From Phanerochaete sordida (taxonomy: Eukaryota > Basidiomycota > Agaricomycetes > Polyporales > Phanerochaetaceae), in NCBI GenBank assembly GCA_019973155.2, contig BPQB01000013.1:372001-436000 (forward strand): DNA of 64,000 bases. Reading direction: 5' to 3'. Of this stretch, positions 1 through 10,940 are shown piece by piece. How positions within the stretch are numbered: position 1 is the first letter of the stretch; each line of letters opens with the position of its first letter. The translations under genes were made by a program, and so were the position numbers. The notes under the pieces are model-generated. The model searched no databases. It was not told the DNA's origin and worked only from the letters and a program-made list of their open reading frames with translations.

Positions 1-182
1 GGAGTGGCCCACGGCGAGCGAAAACATTTTGATCTCGCTTTGGCCCTGAGGCTCGGCCGCTGCCTGAAAGTGATCATTCCCAGTCCATTACATAACAATA
101 GATAAATGTACGCTACATCCAATAAAATAATGACGTCCGGGCGCCACATATAGGCCCCAATTGTGAGGTGTATCACTGGACA

Positions 183-1792
183 TTAGTTCGTCTCAGCGTA
201 CGTGGACGGTGTCGTCGCCAAGCCGACGCGTTGATTCGTGGTGTCTGAACGTTGTACTTAGAATTATTGCGCGCCACATTGAATGGGAAATGGGACCTAC
301 CATAGACTGAGTAGAACCTCTCGAGGAAGGTCTGGCCATTGATGAAGTCGAGGCCCTGGCCGAGCATGTCCCCGAGGTCCGCAACAATGAGGTACACGTA
401 GTCGTTTGAGCCGCCGAGAAGCGTGTTCAGCGAGCGCTGTAAGGACCCATATCAGCAAGCGGTCGGACGACAGTGGCGTTCGCACGCACCGGCCAGATCT
501 GTGCGTTAGGCGTCAGAGTGTATGTTGTGCCGCCGATAACGAAGTTGAGGGGCTGCAGGTTATCGTACTGCGCAGGGGTCAGGCGGAGCAGGCCGACTGA
601 CTGGTCCTCGACGGCGCCAGTCGCGGACTTGTATGCGTTGAATGCCTCTGCGATGCCCAGATGGTCAACGACGACTCGAACACCCATGGCAAACTCAAAG
701 CCTACCAGTAGCAATCATGATGAGAGTGGTGCCGGTGTCGACGATGCCGGCGGTGTTGCTCAGCAGCTGTTGGCTTCCGTACGAGAGCGTCTGGTCGATG
801 CCCCAGTACGCAGACGCGGGGTATGTAGTTGTGATTGGTCTGCGAATCTGGTCAGCTGGACGTCGTTCACACTCGGCGGCCCTACACTTACACATAGTTG
901 ATGTCACCAGTGTACTTCGTCGGGTCGACACCCCCAAAGGTGAGTTCACCGTTCGTGGTCGTATCTTGCGTCGTGGGCTCGAAAGAAATACCAATCGCCT
1001 CCCATGGTATTGACCCCTGGGAGTGGAGGTTGTCTGTGACCGTAGGCACAGTCGAGCTGCTGTCGGGCTTCAGGGTGCCCTCGGTGAGATCGACAGGTCC
1101 GATGCTGCCAAAGGACCCTGATCAGCAGAATTCCTCCCTTCAAGAGGCCAGCCTACCCAATGATCCCATCAACACCAGCATTCCAGCCGGTAGATTTGTC
1201 TGCCACGCCGATGCTCTGGCTCTCGATGACGAGGCTGCCAAGGGTCACCTGGTCGAGCCACTCCTGGCCTGAGAACGACCCGGAGCCGTACGTGACGGAC
1301 TAGAAGCACATTCAGACGCTGCTTGGCGGGGCACAAAGTCGTGGGTGCACTCACGACAGTGTCACCGGTAGTCCGGCTCGTCGAAGTCGGGACGTAGCTC
1401 TTGCCGGCGCCGACCCATGTGTTCGAGCTGCCGGTGTCGACGAGGAGGTTGTCTGCACGAACATCATCAGCAACAAGGCGCACTAGCACAATGCGGGGGC
1501 ACTGACACGTCGTCGCGGGGCTACCGACGCCGACCGACGCGATATACGACACCGCGGTGTTCGTGACAGGCACGTCCCCGTCCCTCCGTGCGTACGCAGA
1601 GCCGGGGAGGCGGCTCTTGAGGTGCCGCGCGCGCGCACGGTCGGCGCGCACGATGTCGAGGGGCTCGGTCGCGTTGTACGCCTTCACGAACGGCAGCGAC
1701 ACCACCGGGACGGACACAGGCGCGGGTGCAGGGACTGCCGCGGCCGCGAGGGCGAGCGAGACGAGCGCGAGGAGCTGGGGGCCGGCGAACAT
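183..1792 (-). CDS. Secreted aspartic protease, polyporopepsin-like (copy 1)
   Basis: Pepsin-family (A1) aspartic endopeptidase, expected to be secreted and to act extracellularly at acid pH. The ATG at 1792 opens a hydrophobic signal peptide (MFAGPQLLALVSLALAAAA) and a propeptide. The first catalytic Asp lies in VDTGSSNTW and the second in IVDTGTTL (about 730-760). The C-terminus GLDFINGQTFLERFYSVY is typical of polyporopepsin. Several short introns interrupt it: one at about 1448-1500 joins PATTY to NLLVDTGSS, and a 56-nt intron at 245-300 joins FYSVYD to TTNQRVGLATTP. Stop TAA is at 183-185. The apparently broken reading frames are explained by splicing; I see no disabling lesion. It lies head-to-tail with a paralog at 2681-4217 and is the more diverged copy (for example GSIPWEAIGIS after the second-lobe start). 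Family assignment is firm; exact exon borders in the middle are approximate. Confidence 0.88.
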
Positions 1793-2680
1793 CGTGTGCG
1801 GGGCCTACGGCGGAGGGGGTGTGGAGGGAGGGGGAGGGGAAGAGCCGCAGGAGCTGGGCCTGCACCGACGTCGCGTCCGGCCGCTATATACACAGGGCGT
1901 GCGAGGAATGGTATACGCGGACTTCGGACGCGGATGGCGCGAGCAGCGGGGCGACCGCACTCGCGGGGGGCGTCCACATGGGCGAGCTCTGCGGCGCGCA
2001 CGCGCGGCGATCACGCGTGCGTCCGCGGACACCTTGCATGCTGGGCATCGGAAGCGCGTCCTGGAGCATGATCAATTCAGGACGGCGTCGGGACACGCTT
2101 GTGGGTGGGGCTATACCGCGTTTGGGCGCGACGTCGTGGGCAAGGAAGGGATGCGCGCCGCGGAGGGCTCGGCACGCCTGCGAGTCGAGCAGCACGCAGA
2201 TGAGCCTCGCTGCAGAACGTATAGCAGGATAGTGCGAGTGGTAGTGCCATGTCTTGGGCCCACACTAGAAGAGCCCACGTAGCAACGGTCGACGCGTCGG
2301 CTCGGATTAACCTAGGAGACTTGTCAATTCAAGAGCGCATGAACTGTTGCGGAGGCTATCGCAAAAGATTTACCTAGCAGATTCCATTTTACAAGCTTCA
2401 TGTTCCGTGTTGATAGAGTATGCTCCCCACGGGGCGACATGATGGTCAAGAACAAGCAGAGATTCTGGTTAGCGCCGGACGATGCAGGACCCAAGCCACG
2501 CAGGCTCGTGTAGGGTTGGGACGCGTACCGAGGCAATTTGGAGGGTCGGTATGGTATATCAGCTAAGGCAGGGCGTGCTGATCAACGAGCCCACGTCCCT
2601 CGAGTGAACAGCAAAATCCAGACCCCACTTTATTGCACAACAAGCAAAGTATACAGCGACAACATTTTGGTATCTACAGC
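1793..2680. other. Intergenic region between the two proteases
   Basis: About 890 nt holding the promoter of protease copy 1 and the 3' flank of copy 2. Open frames here are GC-driven and lack coherent protein features. I see no additional gene. Confidence 0.5.
1884..1890 (-). promoter_or_regulatory. TATA box of protease copy 1
   Basis: A TATATA core read on the minus strand about 95 nt upstream of the protease ATG at 1792, a usual distance for a strongly expressed fungal secreted enzyme. Judged by motif and position only. Confidence 0.5.
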
Positions 2681-4217
2681 TCAGTTGGTGGTCGCGGTCG
2701 TGAACGACGTCGTCGCGAGACCAAGACGCTTGTTCGTCGTGTCTGACAGCAGCCATGTCAGCGAGCACGTCAGCGCGCAAGCGACAAAGCGGCTTACCGA
2801 AGACAGAGTAGAACCGCTCGAGGAACGTCTGGCCGTTGATGAAGTCGAGGCCCTCGCCCGAGTCGCTGCCGAGGTCGCCGACGATGAGGTAGACGTGGCT
2901 CGAGTCGCCGCCGATGAACGAGTTGAGCGCGCGCTGCACAGACCTGCGTTAGCACTGGGCACTACAGCAGGGGGCACTGGAGACGTACCGGCCAGATCTG
3001 CGCGTTCGGCGTGAGCGTGAAGGTCGTGCCGCCGATGGCGAAGTTCAGGTTCTGCAGGCTGTTGAACTGCGCCGTCGTGATGCGCAGCAGGCCCGTGTTG
3101 TTGTCGAGCGTCGCGCCGGTCGCCTTCTGGTACTTCGAGAGCGCGTCTGCGGGGCCGGTGCATGAGCGTTGTCACGCGGAAATGAGGTGAAGAGACCCAC
3201 CAGAGGCGATGAGCGTGAGCGTGGTGCCGGTGTCGACGATGCCGGCGGTGCTCGACAGGATGCTGGTGCTGCCGTAGGTGATGGACTGGTTGATGCCCCA
3301 GTACTCGGAGGCGGGCGACGTCTTCGTCAGCGAGCTGTTCGCGATATGTTCAGCAAGCCGCGACGCGTGCTATCTTAGATGACCTACGTGTAGGTAATCG
3401 AGCCAGTGAACTTGGTCGAGTCGGTGCCGCCGAAGGTGAGCTCGCCGTTGGTCACGCTCTCCTGGGTAGTCGGCTCGAAGGAGACAGCGACAACCTCAGT
3501 GGAGATGGTGCCCTGGCTCAAGAGGTTGTCGGTGACGGTGGGGACGCTGTTGCTGCCGCTCACGGTGCCCTGGGTAAGGTCGACGGGACCAATACCAAGG
3601 ATACCGTCTGTGCCCGAAAAGCCAGACGACCGCGACGCAACGCCGATGGACTGGCCGGAGATGACGAGGCTACCGAGGGTGACCTGGTCGGTCCACTCCG
3701 TGCCGGAGAAAGAGCCAGATCCGTACGAGACAGACTGTAGTTCCGAGAGAATCAGAGGATAATTCCTGTTAGAGTAGCCTTGAGACTTACCACAGACTTT
3801 CCGGTGCTCTTCGCAGTGGACGTCTGCTTGTACTTGGTACCGGCACCGACCCAGGTGTTGGAGCTACCAGTGTCGACGATGAGGTTGTCTAGCTCACGGG
3901 TCAGCATACAACCATCGTCCTGCGAATATTTACATACATGTGGTGGCGGGGCTGCCGACGCCGACGGCAGCGAGGTAGCTGACCGCGGTGTTGGTGACGG
4001 GGATGCTGCCCGCGCGCTCAGCGAGGTGCGCGCCGCTCGAGCGGTTCTTGAGCCACTTGGCGCGGGCCTGGTCCTGCGCGAGCAGGTTGAGCGTGCCGGT
4101 CGCGTTGATGTGCTTCGCGAACGGGAGCGTGATCTTGGGCGTGTCCTGGACGACCGGGCTCGCCGAGACGGCGAGGGCGAGGGCGACGAGGGCGGCGAAG
4201 GACTGGCTGAGATGCAT
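2681..4217 (-). CDS. Secreted aspartic protease, polyporopepsin (copy 2)
   Basis: A1-family aspartic endopeptidase. The ATG at 4217 opens a signal peptide (MHLSQSFAALVALALAVSAS) followed by a propeptide. Catalytic motifs are VDTGSSNTWVGAG (about 3850-3890) and the second Asp-Thr-Gly near 3230-3260. The last exon reads DTTNKRLGLATTSFTTATTN then TGA at 2681-2683. From family knowledge this is almost the same as polyporopepsin of polypore fungi, which is the best taxonomic pointer in the window. At least five short introns divide it; the one near 2755-2800 separates FYSVF from DTTNKR. It is probably a tandem duplicate of the 183-1792 gene with its own TATA box. Expected role: extracellular protein degradation during wood decay. 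Confidence 0.92.
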
Positions 4218-4276
4218 GGCTCGAGAGGGCGCGGCGGAGAGCTGAGGGCTGGGGGACGTGGCGGCGCCGCGGGGCC

Positions 4277-4283
4277 CTTTATA
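4277..4283 (-). promoter_or_regulatory. TATA box of protease copy 2
   Basis: TATAAAG on the minus strand about 60 nt upstream of the ATG at 4217. Position and match to consensus support it. Confidence 0.55.
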
Positions 4284-5558
4284 CCTGGGGTGCAGCGTGC
4301 GCGATGGCGAGCATGCGCTGCACGGATGACGCTACGCCCCGGCTGCGATATCGTTCGGGAATGGCGAACTTCTGTCCGTCGCGCATGCAGGCGGGTGGCG
4401 AGTGGCAGCCAGGGCGGAGCGTATGGGCGAGAAGCCACTGCAGCGTGGCTCAGGCAACGCGTTCTAATACAATTGCGGGTGGTCATGCCTCATTGAGGCG
4501 CGGTGCGCGCGGTCGCGAGTGCGCTGTCCGCATCGAGCCCGTGATCGAGGAACCTGCAAGAACGCGCTGGACGCTGTCGCCACGAGCAAGATGCTAGTTT
4601 CCAATACGACCTCTTGTTCGGATGACAGAAATAGTCTAGTGCATCACGTGGAGGCCGTTGTGGAGCAATCACGAGTTGTTGTGGCTGGTGCTGCTGTCAC
4701 AGTAGGGCTGAGCAGGCGTTCCTCGAGGATGTATCGTTATCCGCCTAAACGGACTTCTAGGCCGTCAGAACGGTGCGTCCGAGACCGACGAAGTGATCAT
4801 AAAACGTACCCCCGTGGTGCAAGAAATTCACGCAGTCACATCATACGCACAGCGACAGAGAAGCACAAGCCGCATGTCCAGGACGAGTGTGCTGCATGCT
4901 GACCACATATCCATCGAGGATGGCCATTACCGGTACGGATGCATGTCGCAATCACAAGGCCAAATGCGATAACGCCGGAGTTGAGAAGTCCCTTAGGCTG
5001 TTGTCCTCTACGATGGCGTAGTTAGCGCAAGTCGAAGCGTACGCGCGAAGTGATGCGAATCACCTGGGAAGCACATGGGTCTCGAGCATACTGGCATGAT
5101 GCAGGCGATAGCAAAACACAAGACAGCATCTCGGAGAGAGCTTCTTGAGCGTTTGTCGCTCTAGACCATGCTTGGGTAGGCTGAATGGTAGAAAGGATGC
5201 ACATGGTGCGACGGGTCTCGTCTGGGCATCGACACTTGTCGACAACTCGCCCACATTGTCGGCTCCTCTTGCGTGCGAGGAGAGGCCAACGTGACCTTGT
5301 GGGTTAGATTCCGTGATTAGCCGTGGAAGACGACCAGCAAAGCGTCCGGAGACTTACGGATGGAGGAAGCTGGTCAAAAGAGACGCAGATCACGTCCCAC
5401 GGACTCGAGCATGACGGGCGTCTATCATGCATCCCGACGCCTTCCCGATATGGACAGCCCCCGACGCTCGATTTGATCCCTGCGCAGCGGACAATGCGCT
5501 CATCGCTCCTCCGTCCTGCCCGTCGTCGGACGTCATGATGCTCCCAGCTGCCGTGGCA
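4284..5558. other. Long intergenic region, no gene recognised
   Basis: About 1.3 kb between the protease promoter and the next plus-strand promoter. Open frames on both strands are short and show no motif, signal peptide or domain. It probably holds the upstream control region of the protease. I see nothing else. Confidence 0.45.
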
Positions 5559-5566
5559 TATATAAA
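5559..5566 (+). promoter_or_regulatory. TATA box deciding the start of the next gene
   Basis: TATATAAA lies 24 nt upstream of an in-frame ATG at 5590 and about 100 nt upstream of the ATG at 5668. Transcription starting about 30 nt downstream would begin at or after 5590, which favours 5668 as the used start codon. Confidence 0.5.
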
Positions 5567-5667
5567 GGCGGCCAAGGACAGCGGCGGCAATGCTTGCCCG
5601 TCCTCTCGCCCACATCCCTGCACTCCGAGCACCTGCCCTGCTCGCGCCACGGAGATATTTCAGCATC

Positions 5668-6449
5668 ATGCCCAGCAGCGATCCCAACGCAAAGAATGCC
5701 TCGGGTCTGACTCCGCACGAGACCAAGTCTCTTAGCGAGCGTCAGCCTGAAGATTGGGAGAAGCCCATAGTTCAAAGCATGAAGGAGGTAAGTTCGTTCC
5801 TGGGCAGTGACATGGGCGCAAATTCGCTGACTTGCTCCAGCTGTACACCTCTCAGCCCAAAGAAGTCAGTACCGGGGAGCGCGCGGGTGGCAACACAATT
5901 AACTCACCTTTACCTAAGAGCACTTATCAAGTGTATGCTAAAGAGGCTGTCTTCCACGATCCCATTGGCATCGCGGAAGGCATTGACTCCATTCGCAAGC
6001 AGTTCAATGGCCTTGTAAAGGCAAGATTCACGTCGTTCGCCCTGGGGCCCGGGCAAGTCTGACGTTTGAGTGCAGCTCTTCCCTCGGGCGGACCTTCCAA
6101 AGTTCCGGGTCCTGGAGAATCCGCCGTCGGTGCCCAAGAGCACCATCCTCATCGATCAAGACGTCGCCTACTTCCGCGACCCCAGGGCCGCCGAACCCAC
6201 CAAGGTATGGCCTATCCGGTGGCTGCGCTTCGAGTGTCGCTGATATCAGAGCCGTAGACCGTCAACTCGTTACTCACCATCGAGACCAACGCTGCTCATC
6301 AGATCGTGCGCCACACCGAAGAGTGGGACCACAAGCGCGAGACCTCGAGCGCGGATGGTTTCTTCGGTACGCTGAACGAATATCGCAAGAAGCTCACTGC
6401 AAACACCACAGGTGCTTTCTTGAGCACCAAGCCTCCCACTGAGAAATAG
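5668..6449 (+). CDS. Small hypothetical protein, possibly NTF2/SnoaL-like
   Basis: Five-exon model of roughly 190 residues. Exons join through short introns (first at about 5788-5840, then one near 5872-5925, 6016-6074, 6205-6256) into a frame with pieces such as STYQVYAKEAVFHDPIGIAE, then FPRADLPKFRVLENPP, then an ending FLSTKPPTEK before TAG at 6447-6449. The run Y-x-x-x-A-x-F-x-D-P followed by a mid segment listing aromatic/Asp positions and a C-terminal HTEEWDHKRET recalls NTF2-like (DUF2358/SnoaL-type) folds, but that is inference. An upstream in-frame ATG at 5590 would add an Arg-rich stretch resembling a mitochondrial presequence; the TATA position argues against it. Transcription converges with the Sro7-like gene. 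Confidence 0.65.
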
Positions 6450-6718
6450 ATAGAGTGGTGTCTGTCCGTTGTACTATACAAGTTGATCGCATTGCAATCA
6501 TGAGAATTGGAACCAACGTTTGGCACCCTGTGTCGCTGCGAGTCGTTTCGCCTAGAGTGCATACAATCAGCCTGACGCCGCAGCGTGAGCACGGCGAACG
6601 TACATTCGCAAGCATGTTCTTGCTTCCACTCTCCAGCGACTGGAACGACTCCTCGAGCCCCCCTAGCATTTCCCTGGGTGGCTGATAAGTGCAGGCACTA
6701 GCGGATGAAGAAGGTCTC

Positions 6719-9700
6719 TTACCCTCGTTCAGCCAACGCGTTGCCCAACCGCGAGTACAAATCGCTGACGCCTCGCGAAGCAGAGTTGGCCATCTCCGAC
6801 ACCGAGTTCGCTCGCTGCGGCGTCAACCCGTCGCTCCCGCTGGCCAGGACGCCCGGCTTCGGCCGCTGGGGCTTCGGCTGCGGTATCGGCCTGTCCGGTC
6901 CACCCACTGCTCGCCATCAGCGCCCCATCCCACTTGCACAACGCAGCACAGAGCACGCGACTCACGCAAGACGTCGATCTGGTCGCCCGAGAGCGCCGTG
7001 CTCGTGATGTACCCGAGCCAGGAGCCGATGAGCGACGGCGGGCCGACGGCGCACGGCTGCGGCTGCGGCGGCACCGCGCGGCGGCCCGCGGCGAGGTCGA
7101 CGGCCGGCGGCGCGTACGGGCCCGCGCGCCGCACCGCGAAGAGCGTGCCGTACCGCGTCTTGTACACGAGCCCGCACGCGTGCCGCTTCCACTCGACGTA
7201 GTCGCCCGTCGCGTCGACGCTGAGCGGTCTGCGCGGGGGTTAGTGGTTGATAAGCGGGAGGGGGAGGAGGGGGCGTACTCTGGCGAAGATTGTGGCAACT
7301 GCAAGCTGTGCATGTGCTCGAGGTAGGGCAGCGAGTACACGAGCGCCTCGCGGCGGTCGGTGTACGCGACGAGGAGCGTCGACGCTGCGGCGCATCAGCC
7401 ACCATCTTTACGCACTCAAACGGCACTCACTGTTCTTGCGCACGACGACGACGCTCTCGACCCTGCCGGCCTTGCCCGGCCACTCCGCGCGCCCGATGCG
7501 CTCGCCGGTGACGTCGAGCACGGCCTTCGCGCCCTTCGCGCCCGCGACGACCCAGAAGAACGCGCCCTTCTTCGCATCGGTGGCGTCGCCGTGCAGCGCC
7601 TCGAGCAGCCCGAGCCCGTCCGCGCCGCGGCGCGCGCCGTTGCGCACCTCGAGCACGAAGGACGCGCGCGGGATCGCGTGCGCGACGCCCTCGGTCGTCT
7701 CCGGGCCCGTGCCCACGGACCAGATCCCCGACGCCGTCCGTGAGAGCGCGTAGATCGTTGTCGCGCCGCTCTCGCGCGTGGCAAGGAGGCGCACGCGGGG
7801 GAAGATGTCTAGGTGCACCGCGCTGGGGTCAGTCTATCGCGTGTGATCTGGAGCGACGGACCTGCATCCGTGCCAACGATGGTCCACGTCAGGCTGACGA
7901 CTGGGTCTTCATGCTTGTGTAAGAAGGAACGTCGGCGGGTAGCCCGGTCTCCAACTTCTTTGAACAGAATCCGGGGCCCTCGCATATCAGTGATGAAGAT
8001 GGTTCCATCCTTGTATGCGGTTGCAAGGAAGCCTGACATCGACGTCAGGAGCCGAACTTGAGAGTGTATACGGTAACCGTGCTCACCTATGTCGGACAGG
8101 GAAACCGCCGTAGCAGGGCCCCGGTTTGTTGCAAGGAGAAAGTGTGGCTGGTAGAGGCGATGTTCGCCGCCGCCCACGTGCGCGGCGGAGGTCAGCTCTG
8201 GGTCGTCTAGCGTGTGCGGAATGGAGGCGTCGCCCGTCGGCGGAGGGGCCATGCGAAAGACAACGACCTCGCCGCTCTCTAGTGCGACAGCGAATTCGAG
8301 TGTCTCGGGCGCCATATGGCACGAGGCGATCTGGGCTTCCTCGAGGAGCTTGGGCGAGGTGCGCGAAGTAACGAAGGGGTCCGCGAGTACAGAGAGGACA
8401 TCGATAGTGAGCCATGGAAGAGGATTAGGGTATGAGGACTGCAGCGGGCTGGTATGCGAGCTCTGTAAGAGCTGTGGACTGAGATCACGGAATCGAAGGG
8501 TTAGATCAGAGTGGTAGGTGACGAGAATGCGGTGTGGTTGGAACTAGATGGGTGTTAGATATACCTCGCGACGGCATGAGACAGTACGTACACGTAGGAG
8601 TTTCTGCTCGCCGTCGTCGTCGTCTACCCAAGCAGTCCCTCCTCGCAGATGCAGGCCATCCTCTTCGCGCGCCGTCCCGCGCACGAGCCTCTCGTACGCG
8701 TCTCGCTCGACGGAAATAAGCTCTCCAGAAGTCACGCCAACAGGTCCGCTCCAGAACGCGGCAGGGGTATCCAGCGACTTCGGCTCATCGTGCAGCTGCA
8801 TGGACTCTAGTGTCTGCGCGATCTCGTCGGTCACTATATCCTCGAGCTGCTCCGCGCGATCCTTCGGGTCGGTAGCCGCAGGCTTCGGCTTCTCATGTAT
8901 ATCGAAGATAGGCGGCGGGAACTGGTATGCCTCGATGGCGCGGGCCTCCTTCTCGCCATCCGACAGCAGAAGGATGGCGTATGGATCGTAGGTACCTGCG
9001 AAATGTGGGCTCTCTTTTGGAAGCAGCAAGAAGTCCTGAGGGGTGCCGACCGTCGAATAGGTGTGTAGGTTCTTTGGGGTGACCGATTGTCGCATGGCGA
9101 CGCGGATGTCGGGATGCAAAGTGGCAGAGCCGGGAACAGCAAGAGCGGGAGGCTCGGGAGGATTGAAAGCGGGCAGGAGCACAGCGGTGATACCAGGGAC
9201 GTCTTCAGGCTTCAACCCTCCGAGCACTGTCAGGACAGTGTCTCCGCCACGCGGATCGTCCGTGTTAGCGAAACTGCTCCATGCAAGCCTGAAGATCGGT
9301 TCCCGATGGGTCGGTTTTCCATGTCTCCCTGACATCGCGTGGTCCAGCTTCTCAGAGTCCACAATGTTGATGTCGTGCTCGCCGTCCAGCGTCAGCACCA
9401 TCAACGGCTTGTCTTCATCCTCGACAGCCCAGAACGCGATTGATCCGTCTGTGTAGCCGACTGCAAAGAAGTGACCGCAAGGGTGAACCGCCAGTGCAGT
9501 GACATCGGGCCGTCGGTGCATCATGAGGTCCTGCTGGCCGTAGTAGCCTGCGCCACCAGGCGCTCCTGGCGGAACGACGTGCTCGTAGGCTCGCACTGTG
9601 TTTTGCTGCGTCTGTGACCGCGGTGTCAGCAGATGCAAGCTAAAACGATTACGCAATGTATACCAGATCCGCCATGATGATACCGCCTGAAATAGCTCGA

Positions 9701-10612
9701 GTTAAATAGAGCAGCAACATCGATAGTAAGCACACCGTACCTCCGTAGGCAACGAAGAGAAGGTTCAGGTCTCGTGGGTGTACGATCAGCTCGACAGGAA
9801 GCTGCCTTCACTAGCACTATTGACATGGAACCTCATGGGGAAAGAGATGTGGCGTACGATTGAGCACCGGTGTGGCCCGGCATGCCCCCTGCGAGAACCT
9901 TGTGTTCATACAATGCCCAGAGGTTGGGCATTGAATATTGTGATTTCCTTGCGCATAAGAGATCGTATGTCTGGATCTCGCCATTTGCGAGGGCGATAAA
10001 GGCCTACCCACGTCCTAAATCAGGCGTGCCTCCTCGCATGATCGCAAAGCGCGCTCACATGTGAATGCGACGCGGACACTACCAAGTAGCTGTTAAGGCT
10101 GTCAGCCAGAGGTAGAGCGAGCGTACGGACGTCCGCATCACTTTACGGGCTGTTTGAAGGTGGCGACGCTTTGGAGTTTCGGCTTCTCTGGTGAGTTGAG
10201 GTCCCAGACGTTCATGCGGTCCTTGCCATCTGGAAGCCTTCAGTCGGAGGACACACATCCACGAGTGTGCTTTATGCGCTGACCAATGCACACTAGTCTG
10301 AATATTGAGCTGGCAAAGTGCAGGCTTCGGACTGCGACGCGTTCGGACAGTTCTATACGGTACTCCACGCCGGGTCCTCCGTAGAGGTTGATGACCCCAT
10401 AGCTGGTGCCTGTGGGTGCTGTCGTATCAGCTGCATGCATGAGATGGGCAAGACAAACCTATAGCAATCAACCCCGAGACCGCCTCGTACGCCCAAGCCG
10501 AGATATCCAAGTGGTGCTCAAACGTCCTTAGCGTCCCCGCCTTCCAATCGAGCTCATCGTTAAGTTCTGCAGAGAGGTCGATGTAAGGCCTCTGGTCGGC
10601 TTTCGTGAGCAT
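6719..10612 (-). CDS. Lgl/Sro7/tomosyn family WD40 protein
   Basis: Large protein (about 1,000 residues, many short introns) of the lethal giant larvae / Sro7 family. In yeast these bind the t-SNARE Sec9 and Sec4 and promote polarised exocytosis at the plasma membrane. The start at 10612 leads into the family-typical block TLRTFEHHLDISAWAYE then GLIAIGTS-type and GVINLYGGPGVEYRI (near 10400-10560). Further WD-like strands are IALANGEIQTYDLL, PRDLNLLFVAYGGG and VTALAVHPCGHFFAVGYTDG (about 9440-10010). The mid part carries KDGTIFITDMRGPRILF (about 7970-8010). The last exon contains PKPGVLASGSDG and ends near LYSRLGNALAERG with TAA at 6719-6721. I see no C-terminal R-SNARE coiled coil, so Sro7/Lgl-like rather than full tomosyn. 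Exon joins in 9660-10440 are approximate. Confidence 0.85.
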
Positions 10613-10940
10613 GAACGTTCGATGGGTTGTGCGTTCAGGTTGATAGGGGACAGATGGACGTGGGTGTGGGTCAAGTTAAGCTCTGGATTGGCACCATGGC
10701 TGCTCGTCTCCGCATATTACTGGGCGTTTGGAGGGACCCAGTCTAATATTATGTAAGCGCCGGAGCTCGAGACGTTCGCGATGCCATGGTCCGCTCGCCA
10801 GCCCCGGGTCCCCATGGGGAGAGGAATAAAGTAGATAACGAAGTGCGAATACAATGACTAGCAGTACAGATGCGCGAGGTAGTCACTATACAGTGGTCGA
10901 AGGTCCAAAATGAAGGGTATGTACATGTGTCGCGCGAGTC
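10613..10940. other. Short intergenic region
   Basis: Holds the 5' flank of the Sro7-like gene and the 3' flank of the coiled-coil gene. No gene or repeat seen. Confidence 0.5.

Noticed and set aside
183..4217. Apparent frameshifts and stops in the two protease genes
   Set aside because: Each break coincides with GT...AG borders of a 50-60-nt intron that restore the family sequence, so they are introns and not pseudogene lesions.
5590..5667. Mitochondrial-looking N-terminal extension (MLARPLAHIPALRAPALLAP...)
   Set aside because: In frame with the small gene, but lies only 24 nt after a TATA box, so it is more likely CT-rich 5' leader than coding. Kept as an alternative in the gene entry.
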